Below are positions 36,601 to 46,561 of a DNA stretch of 64,000 nt, piece after piece; within the stretch, counting starts at the first letter, position 1, and the number at the start of each line of letters is the position of its first letter. The DNA comes from Diadema setosum (taxonomy: Eukaryota > Echinodermata > Echinoidea > Diadematoida > Diadematidae): positions 13,734,385-13,798,384 of the forward strand of contig NC_092705.1 in NCBI RefSeq assembly GCF_964275005.1, in the 5' to 3' direction. Under the pieces are notes generated by a model. It made no database searches. It saw only the letters and a list, made by a program, of their open reading frames with translations, and was not told where the DNA came from. A program made the translations under genes and the position numbers.

Positions 36601-39600
36601 CGGTGGTCTGTCTCAACTTCAGCTTGGCCTTGTTTAGCTTCAAGTTGACCTTCCTGGCCCTACGTAGGAATTGTTCCAGGTTTCGATCATGGTCAGCTAC
36701 TGCCTCGTCCATGGTATCTCCACTTCCAAAGACCAAGAAGTCACCAGCTATGACTTCAACACCATGGAGCCCTTCGATGATCTCATGTTGCCTTCTTTGG
36801 AACTCCTCTGGTGCCGGTGAGATCCCAAATGGCATTCTCTTCCACCTGTAGCGTCCAAATGGTGTAGCAAAAGTGGTAAGATAGCTGCTTGCGTCCTGTA
36901 GTTTGATTGGAACTTTTTGTGCAACATGCTTGACAGGCATGACATTGTTGTCCAAGGTCAGGCTGTAGTCTCCAGGCAAGCAGCCAAGACCATCGAAAAC
37001 GTCATTGTATTCTGCAATCAGGTCTCTTGATTGTGTCAGATGCACAGTCTCCACTTCGCCGCTGATTCGTATCATGCCCATCTGGATGGAGGATTGTCCA
37101 CTAAGTAGGGGCATCTCGCTCGATGTCTCCACAATCTTACAGTTGATGTTGTACGAGCTCCCCTCATAGCTACATATCAGATCTGTCTCACCCTTGACCG
37201 GTATGTAATTTCCATCGTATAATTTTATCCTTGTGGTTGATGGGTGCATGCATGGTTTGTCACTTTTTTCAAGTTTGCATAGTTCTCTGTAGGACATTAC
37301 ATTACAGGTGGCCCCTGTATCAACTTGACACATGACTTTCTGAACATGCTTTTGAGTTTTCATCATGATAGGGACTACAATCTTACGCCCTTTCTTTTCA
37401 TTTAGGGATCCAACATGTTCCAGGCTGAAATTCGACTCATCTGTATCGTCTGTGTCACTTTCCTGGTCACCGGCATGTACAGTTTCAATTCTGGATTTGC
37501 AGGCCTTTGCAAAATGGTTCATTTTCTTACATCGGCTGCATTCTTTGCCATATGCTGGGCAATTCCTCATTCCTCTTTTATGCCTGCCTCCACAGTACAG
37601 GCATGCACTTCCTTCCAACGGGAGCTGTTGTTCTCGCTGTTGTTTCTTTTTCCAGTCATCTTTTCCCTTTCTTGGATTCTTTGACTGACGACCTTGCTTG
37701 TTCTTAGCAAAGTTTAGTTCTCGCTGCTGCTCATGTTCACCACTATTGATAACTTTCAACTGCTGTGTGGTTGCTTCACTGATCTTCAGGGTATCAAGTG
37801 CTCTCTGTAATGTGCATTCATCTTCCCGAAACAGTCTTGCTCTCGCCCCTTGATCCCTACAGCCCATGACCAGTCTGTCTCGTATCATCTCATTTTCCAA
37901 GCGTTGCTCTCCAAACTTGCAGGTAGCTGCCAGCTTACGCAGCCTGTCAACAAATTGAGTAACAGTCTCTTGTGGTTGTTGCTCTGCTGTGTGAAATATG
38001 TACCTCTCATATAGTACATTTCGTTTCATAACAAATGCCTTTTGAGGCTACTCAGAATCTTGGTGATGTCTTTCATTTCCTCCGTGGATAATTTGAGACC
38101 GGTAAGCACTGTGCGGCAATCTTGGCCCATCACCGTCTTCAGTGTAGCAACTTGGATTTTGACATCCTTTTTATCAAGTTCAGTGGCAATGCAATAATCA
38201 TTCCATGCTTCCTCAAATTCAGCCAATTCGTCTCTGTATTCCCTTTGCATTGCATTTGGGGAGGAGGGGGAATCTGATATGATGCCTTTCTAGCAGTTGA
38301 GGCTTGGAAAGTCACTTTAATAACGAATTCAAACAGCATTTCAGTGCGCGAACTGCCGTGACTGGGTACACCCGCCGATTTCATCACCATACAAGCTGCA
38401 GTACAGTCACAAGATTGCATGCACAATGCAATGTTGAATTGTTCATGTCGGGCAAATCGAACTTACATCCAAATTCTCTCTGATCCCACCTTGAAAATTC
38501 CTTTTGGAGGCAGATATTGCATTCTGCTACGGAGATCTCCACTCCAAGACACCATGTTAGCTCTTTCTATGCTAGAAGTACTCCACATTGCAGGCCTACA
38601 TTCAAGTGCTGGGTACTGCTTACTATACTGTGTACCTTGCATATGATGCTAGTCTATGCACCAGACCTCATGACAACATCAAGAAAATGCCTTAGAAAAA
38701 TCAGCACGTCTTTGTTTATAACAATGCATTGCTGCAAAAGAACCGTGAGGTGAGGAGCCTCTTCGAGGTCCACAGTATATTTCTTCGGTTCTGCATGCTA
38801 ATAAGTTGACTGACTGCAGATCAACAGTCGAATCGGGATACATCGGAGCACATCGGGCACTTTTCAGCTCTCTGAACGGGGTGACAGCGTGATAATGGTA
38901 ATGGTGGAGAACAGGTATATCTTGCCATTAGGCAAGGTCTTATGCGTGTGCGAAAATGTGCGAATCAACAATTGCCCATCTTTTGACACAATATTTGTCA
39001 TGATCTCAGGTTTTGCCGCTCCTCATCATCTGTATTTATTCAAAGACATTTGAAAAAGGCACATCAGAGAAACAAGACTGAAATGAGGGAAACGAGTCTT
39101 TGGTGACGATACATGATTACACAATCGTTATTGTCAAGACACCTGAATGTACTCATTAAGATGTACATAATCATGTGTCGGAGATGATCATTACATCAAA
39201 GAAAGACTGCCGTGAATAGTCCATGTTATTAGGTCCATGACTGAAGTGGCGTTCTATGTACAAGCTATAGCTTAAAGGAATGAAACATTTCACTATAGGC
39301 CTAATGCAAAGGTTTTATCACAAGGTCTGTTAATACAACTGTATATTCAAACGTTAAATGAAGAGCTACAAATAGCACATCTAAGCAGGAACAAAAACGT
39401 TGCCCAAATGCTATAAATTGCTTGACTAGAATTCGTGAATTCGAATTCCTTAACGTTCATCAGGGCGGTGATGGTGCGAATTTGATGCGTCTCACGAGCA
39501 TTTTTATTTTGAACGCGCTTGATACGCGTTTATGTGAGAAAATCATGAGATTTCACGCTGATGAAATTGAATTGAAAGAACTAGTTATCTTTTTTGAATG

Positions 39601-42600
39601 TTGATCTCAGTGATCATTCGAATTCGTTCGCAATTGCACGAATCATTATGTATCAAAAATGCAAATGTGACGAAATTGTGCGGGAAAATTTATACTAGAA
39701 CGGCATTATTATGAAGAGATGGTTCCCTCTCATCTCACGCGTGTCCACTTCTTACAAAGTCTTGTGTTTCTGAGAGATCTACTTATGAGAGGCAGAATAT
39801 TTGGATATATGCGATAGAACATAAAAATTTACAAAAAAACAACAACAAAACTTAGGAGTTTTCTGCAGTTTAACTCACCCCAATAAGTGAAATAATTGTT
39901 CTAGAAAGAACAGATGTCATACAAAGCATCAGTGTGTACGAGGTTAAGAAGCAAAATAAATTTCTATACTCCGTAGTCAGTTGCTTTCAAAGTTTGTATA
40001 ATGGAAATATCGAAATATTCATGAAACCCTTATGGAAATAACGTGTGAATCAAGATGAAATGTGTCGTCTATATCCGTAACCTGTAAGTTGTTATCTGTA
40101 TGTTTTTAGCTGAATGGATGAAGTTCTAGGTTTTGTAGCTGTAATAATAAAACAAAATTAATTAATGTCTCACAGAGTATCCAGCACGAAGGACCTGCAG
40201 CTTCTAGAACCAGATATGGCCAAGAGCATTCAGTCCTTATCACAGCTGTCTGAAGAAGACCTTAAAGCCATGGAGATGACGTTTCTTGTAGACGACTCCA
40301 GTGGAAAGACCAAGGAGCTAAAAGAAGGTGGTGAAGCAGTGATGGTGACAAAAGACAACGTGTAGGTTTGCAAAGTAATATTCTGTTTCTTTAACCTTGG
40401 GTTCAATTTTTCAGACAGCCGACGTAATTTCAGGCGCAACCTTTTGATACAGGTAACTTCAATCCTACAAACAAATAGCAACAGACATTTCAGACTGTTC
40501 ATGAAATTGTTGTTAAGAATTCGACGTATTGAAAGTGACTTGAATTTATACTGTTTCATGTGGACGTACATACGAAACATAAAATTAGTGTCCTATTGTG
40601 ACATCTCAAATTACTTACGGTTGTATAATCCCAGAGAAAACTTCAAAAATAGATATTTTTTTGAACGGATCGTCAAGTTTTCTCGGATTTTCACTACATC
40701 TGCCAGCAAAATTCATTGAATCCGCAGATTATGTTTGGAGAAACTTCCCCATTCATGTTAAGACATATTAAATCTCCGATGTAATGTTCTTGTGACTAGT
40801 GATTCTAAAGTTGTCCACGATCTTAACCCCACCAACAGCAAAGAGTACATCGAGCTGTACTCCAGATACCACACGGCTGAAAAGCAGGTGCAGGCATTCA
40901 AAAGTGGGTTTCTGCAAGTAACTCTGATGAACCGCTTCCAGGAGCTCTTTAAGTGGGAGGAGATGAGAGCGCTCTTCCTCGGTGGAGAATACGACTGGAG
41001 GGCGTTTGAGGAGGTACGTTCTGTTTCGTCTTGTTCTCTCGTCATTTGCCCCGACACGTTTGCCCCCTCTGAAGGGGTCTTTTCCCCTATGGTTTTGTAT
41101 GTTTTCGGTTCAGTTATCATTTTTAAGTCATAAATGGGTCAACCATGACTTCAAACAGGTCTTTGTCGAGAATATGGTGTAGTGAGGTTCACGGAGTTTA
41201 AGAAACTTGCAAATAAAGTTCCCAAATTTAAGAAATTTAAAACTTTTTGGATACATAATGCAGTATCCTTAAAGAATGAAATACACTGTCAAAGTGCCTG
41301 CAATATGCTCATAGAGCAAATTTATGTTAGATTTTACGTACTCACGTAAACATAGAGCGCAATTATGAAGAGAAATACTGGATGATCTTCGATCGTATAA
41401 ACGATCCGATAAACTTGCGGATATTGCACCACTCATTCTCAACAGTACAAACGAGGTAGCGATGTCGAGACTGGGTCTTGGATCGGTCTGTTTGAAGATA
41501 GACGAGATCACCAACCTGAATGTCAGTGTCTGGCAAGGGGGGTGGACGTGTGGGAGCCTTCGACTTGACGCTAGGACCATGATTAGCAAGATGTCTGTTG
41601 TGCTGAGCTATGATGACGTCTTTGTCATTCACAGGAATTTGCTCACTAGTGAATTGATCACGTTGAGTCCACAATTCCCGAGCAGAGAGGCCGTTACCAC
41701 GGAGTCGACTGTTGAGGCGGTTCGTAGCTAAGGCTAGTGCAAGGAGGGTAACCGGGCCACCATTGGGGTCGTCACGAAGGAGCTCATTCTCTAGCTCACG
41801 AACAGCTTTTTCGGAGACGGGATTCTTGTTAACATTTTTCGTATGACCTAGCTCTATCGTAATCCCCTGCCGATGGAGGACCTGATCATCTCGGAGGGCT
41901 GCAAAACCTGGGGCTGAATCTGTGCGCACTACAGCAAGAGGACCCTCTAGTGGCCGGAGAGGTGGGCATAACTGGAGGAGAGCATCACGCAGGGTCTCAG
42001 TGCGTTCATCATGGATAAGGAGACTTGATGTATATGATGTGACGGTCTCTCTGAGGACAAAGATGAGCTGTCGAGCGCGTTTTATGACATCTGCCCCGAA
42101 GGATACACCCACTACGCTTGGCGGATCACATGTGGTCTGGGGTGTTGCAGCATGAGGGACATTCCGAAGAGAAAGACAGCCATGGCAACCCTGGATGACT
42201 TGTTGAATAGCTGCATCTAGGTCCAAGGCAAAGAAATAGCGAGAAACCACCTGTCTGAGCTGGTGTGGGGTAGGGTGGCTCAGTTGGAGATGGAGAGCAG
42301 TAAGGATGCCAGGAAGCACCTTGCGGGGAATGACAATACGCTCTTGCCGTGGCTGAAATGCACGTTCCTGCCGGACGACAAGAAGGCCATCCCCAGCTAT
42401 AGTAGCAACTTGGAGATAGCGCTTCACATCACGAATATCCGTCAGCTTCTTCGACGGGCGGGTACCCTGCTTGAGGTGAGCATGCATACGGCGGAGGTCT
42501 GGACACTCTGACTGAATCCGCCCCCATGCGTTGCGGGATGTAAATGGAATGCGTGTACGGCCAGAAAGAACATCTTCAATGGTACTGTGATGAACAGCAG

Positions 42601-45600
42601 CACCCTCCAACTGGGTGATAAACGAGCACACTTGACACTTGGACTCATGGCAGGAAGGAGCGTTTCTACTGGCAAAGTCTGCAGGGACATTTGCAGAGCC
42701 AGCCAGATGGCGAATAGACACCTGGAATCGGCTCACAGTTGTTAGGAATGTGGAAACCCTTGGACTAGCTGAAAACTCTCCACGACACAGCTTTTCATAT
42801 GCTTGAACACATGGTTTGCTTTCAGAGAGGATACACACAGGGTGATGTGATTGAATGATATACGGGCTGAAATGTTTGGTGGCGGTGGCAATAGACAGCG
42901 CCTCAACCTCACAGGGGAGCCAGGTAACCTGGCGACCATGCAGCTTAGCACGAAAGAAGCCAGCAACAAGATGCTTCTGATCTCGTGTCACGTACATTGT
43001 TGCACCAAGGCCATGTTTTTTTTACAGCCCCATCTGTGACAATCCACAACTGGTCAGAGGGGCGTGGGAGTGTGATGGTTCGTGAGGACTGAATGTCTGA
43101 GTCTGAGCCTTGGTGACGGCATCATGCAACTCATCTGTCCAGTGGATACGGTCTTGTGATTTGAAGCCAGCAATGGAGTCATCAAGGGGGCTCAAGTATG
43201 CAGCACAACTGGGGAGCACACGAGCAAGCATCTTGTACGCACCAATGAAAGATCTCATACCTTTCACTGTAGTGGGAGGAGAGCAGGTTGACAATGTTGA
43301 CATCCTGTGTGGACTTGCGCGAAGGGTTCCTTCCGACCATATCCACCCTAGGATAGTGGTAGTCTTGGGACATACTGTAGTCTTGGTCGGGGATAGGTGG
43401 AGGCCATTGGCAGCAAGGGCCTGTAGCACCCGAGACCAATTCTGTAACAGGGCTTGCGCTGTGTCAGCACCACAGTACAAGTCATCTGCCAACTTGACAA
43501 TGATACCTTCAACCAACAAGTCCCCAAGTACTCGACACATCAATTCCTCCAAGGCAGTCTCAGAATCTGGCATTCCCATTGCACAACGGGTATAGACACG
43601 AATACCTCGGAAGGGTGTAGCCACACCACAGTATTTCATTGACTCCTAGGAGAGAGGTATTTGATAGAAAGCGCTGGCAAGGTCGGATGCCACAAGATAT
43701 TTCCACTGACCAATCTTACGTAATGTGGAATCAACATCTGGTAAGACTGAAGGCTGGGGCTTGGAATAGCGACCCACATCAGTGAATGCTGTGACCAACC
43801 AGTGACCTCCACTGGGTTTCTTGACCAGGAAAGACGGGTTGACGTACTCGACAGTGACGCCAATATCCTCAGGCCGTGCAAAAATGCCAAGTTTCTCGAG
43901 GTCATCAAACTTTTCCTGCAACTCAACAAGCTTGTCACGGGAATACAACGGGAGTCTGCCCTTACGCTGAGGTGGTTGCACTGGGCCCATGTTCACAACA
44001 GCCTGGAATGGTCCGGACGCACCATTATAGCCCTGGAATGATGAAGTGAACACTCCATCATATCTGGAGTGAAGTGCCTGGAAGGCACGCCTTGTCTGAG
44101 AGGGGAGAACCCCATCTGGATCAACAGCCACTGACTCAAAAGATCGGCTTGTGGCTCGATTCCCAGGAGGCTGGGCAGATTTTGCCTGCTGATCAGACAT
44201 AGGTGATTGCAACTGCTCTGTATCTTCCATGCCCATGGGGTTGACCTGGCACAGATGGGAATGGCGGCGAATAACGCAGGGAGCATCAGATAGATTGGGA
44301 ATGCGGATCATACCGGCTATGCTGGGGACCACTTGGGGAACCAAGAAGCAATCCTGCAAGGGGGAGGTAGGAGGGGAGTCTGTGCGCGGCTCTACAGCAA
44401 GGATCTCATCAGACTCAAACTGGGAAGGCAACTCAAGCTCAAGGAACTCCCCTGGCCAGAGAGTTGTGGTTGTTGCAGGAGCACGGAGAACGTGTGCACG
44501 TCGCACAGCATGACCAACTTTGGACTTTCCAGTGGAACCATACACATACACTGTGCCATCATCCAGTGTAATCTGGCGCTTAGCGGGTCGAAGAGCTACA
44601 TCATTGCGCTCCATAAATGGAGTCCCAGCGAGGACCTCAACATCGAGATTCTCCACAACTAAGCCCTCAAAATGGAAGACATGTCGATCACGAGAAAAGG
44701 TGAGACGAGTTTCACCAACAACCTCCAAGGGGGACGTGCCATCAGCTTGGCGAGCTGACTGGGATGTGGGAGTCACAGTACAACCGAGGGCATATGCTGT
44801 GGAGGCACGCAGCATGTTTCCTGTAGCACCACTATCAACAGTGATACGGACAACATGATGCTTGTAAAAGGCATCAAAGTAAGGGGACTGACGCACTTGC
44901 ACACGGAGTGTAGTGGAGGGTTCCTCACCATCTACACCAGAGTGGGTACCTGGATCAACCTGAAAATCCTGGGGGTCAATGCTATCGGCAAGTATCTCAT
45001 CGTCAAAAATCTTTGCGACTTGGCGGGCTTTAGCCATGTACTGCCTATCAGAGTCAGGGAGATAGGGACACACACTGAGAAAGTGACTGCTAGGGCGACC
45101 AGCCTGAAGGCAGAGGGGGCTGGACTTAGCAGGCTTGACGCGGGATCGACTTTGAAATTGCGGTTGGGGACGCCTAGGAGTAGACCGACTACAACTGCGC
45201 GGGGGAAAGGCAGCAGCACGCATGGCTCTAGAACATTCAACTGACTCGAGGAGACTGGTAAGGGCTTGAGAAATCTCAGGCTTGAGAGAAGCAAGGGTAC
45301 GTGACCGGAGATCTGTACCATATCTTTGCTTGACTATTTGTGGGAGATCAGGATGTAACAACTGGAGCCAATGCAGCACTATGAAGTTTTCGATAGTTGG
45401 CGTAAGCTCCTCGTCTTCCTTGATGGGCTCACCTTGGTGAGTGATTCCCCCACCTGAGGTCAGAAGGTTATCCTCTACGAAGGCAAGTATCCTTTGATAC
45501 AGGTCTTCAGGTCTTTCATCGGTTTCTAACTTGATGTCAGAAAAATCAATGAAATGAGCTCCTGTTGACTTAAATCCATAGTGAAGGCGAATTGTTGACC

Positions 45601-46529
45601 AAATGTCATTGAGTGAGGTAGAATTGCGCACTATGCAGTTCCTGGCAATTACAGGACAGAATTTTGCAATCTGGCCAAGCATGAGATCAAGCATGACAGC
45701 CTTTTGTTGAGCCGTCTTGCGAGATTCTGAGGGGACAGAGCTATTGTCATCAAGGAAACCTCTATTTGGATTTGCCTTTGTCTTTTTTGACCATGTCACT
45801 GACTCACCGAAAAACGGTGCAAAGTGGGGATCTAGGTTTGGAGTGTACAGGAGATTCTCTCTCCAACTTTCGAATGAGGTGATAGTCTCTATCTTGCCCA
45901 GGCACCATTGTTTGGGCACCTTGGGCATAGCGCACGCCATTTTAGATGTGTGGGACTGTACACTACTGGCCAACTACAAAGGTACGTGATAACTATAAGT
46001 CCTTGTAAAAACTTACGTTTACAGTGGACCTGGCTGTTTATTTCCAGCAAAACTCCTCTCAGAGGCGGGCAAGATTTCACTTAGGCTGTGGGTAGTGATC
46101 CAGCGCTGCCACCACGCAATTATGAAGAGAAATACTGGATGATCTTCGATCGTATAAACAGTGGTTTTATTCGTGATTGTCATCAGTAGTGCCAGTCACA
46201 GATCTGTATTGCAATGAACACTAGTTGGTGCTATTGCGCTTTAACCATCAGTAGTATACATGTACATGTCTACATAACAATATACTGGCGGAGGACATCA
46301 ATGGTAAAATATGTAAAATCATAAAATGATCTCATCATCCTCTGTACGTAATCATGTCGACTGTTTTTCTTGCAGTGTTAATGTAAATGTGGAATACCCA
46401 CATGAATGATGACAGATTTTGTAGTGGCTCAAAACTGATGTTCATAGTTTCACGAGCGAATCACGTTTCAATCTCCATACGAAATGCATCCACCTGTTAA
46501 AGCCATCATTATGGACAATAATCATTCAC

Positions 46530-46561
<32 letters not shown>

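Larger units (their letters stand above)
34369..38554 (-). mobile_element. Decayed Ty3/gypsy retrotransposon, Mag/SURL type
   Basis: The minus strand carries, in order, gag, two zinc knuckles, protease, reverse transcriptase, RNase H and integrase. The PR-RT-RH-IN order and the paired CCHC knuckles ([15 protein letters not shown], then [14 protein letters not shown]) point to the Mag lineage, which includes sea urchin SURL. A putative primer-binding site TGGTGTCTTGGAGTGG (minus strand, 38539-38554) follows CTAACA, which could be the end of the 5' LTR. Matching LTRs were not found. Several frameshifts, an internal RT deletion and a catalytic substitution show it is dead. It lies antisense in intron 8. 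Confidence 0.88.
41358..46279 (-). mobile_element. Decayed LTR retrotransposon with one-ORF gag-pol
   Basis: The minus strand encodes gag, an aspartic protease, RT, RNase H and integrase in gypsy order. A 45-bp sequence at 46115-46159 recurs exactly at 41358-41402. The upstream copy is followed directly by TGGTGGCAGCGCTGG, a plausible primer-binding site, so it should be the end of the 5' LTR (about 46115-46279, with AATAAA inside). The downstream copy would be all that remains of the 3' LTR. It is fused to the integrase frame. One amber codon and two frameshifts break pol. It lies antisense in intron 10. Clade is uncertain; it is a divergent Ty3/gypsy-like type with LADD instead of YxDD. Confidence 0.82.

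Noticed and set aside
35211..37707. Plus-strand ORFs inside the Mag-type element, and those at 43110-45244 in the second element
   Set aside because: They are shadows of the minus-strand pol and gag frames.
34090..38900. Matching LTR pair for the Mag-type element
   Set aside because: TGTTAGCTCTT at 38555 and TGTTAACTCTT at about 34018 share only about ten bases, then diverge. The duplicated block at 34090-34350 has no match near 38.6 kb.
41340..46290. Target-site duplication for LTR element 2
   Set aside because: Bases beside the putative ends do not match. The outer end of the 5' LTR is not fixed.
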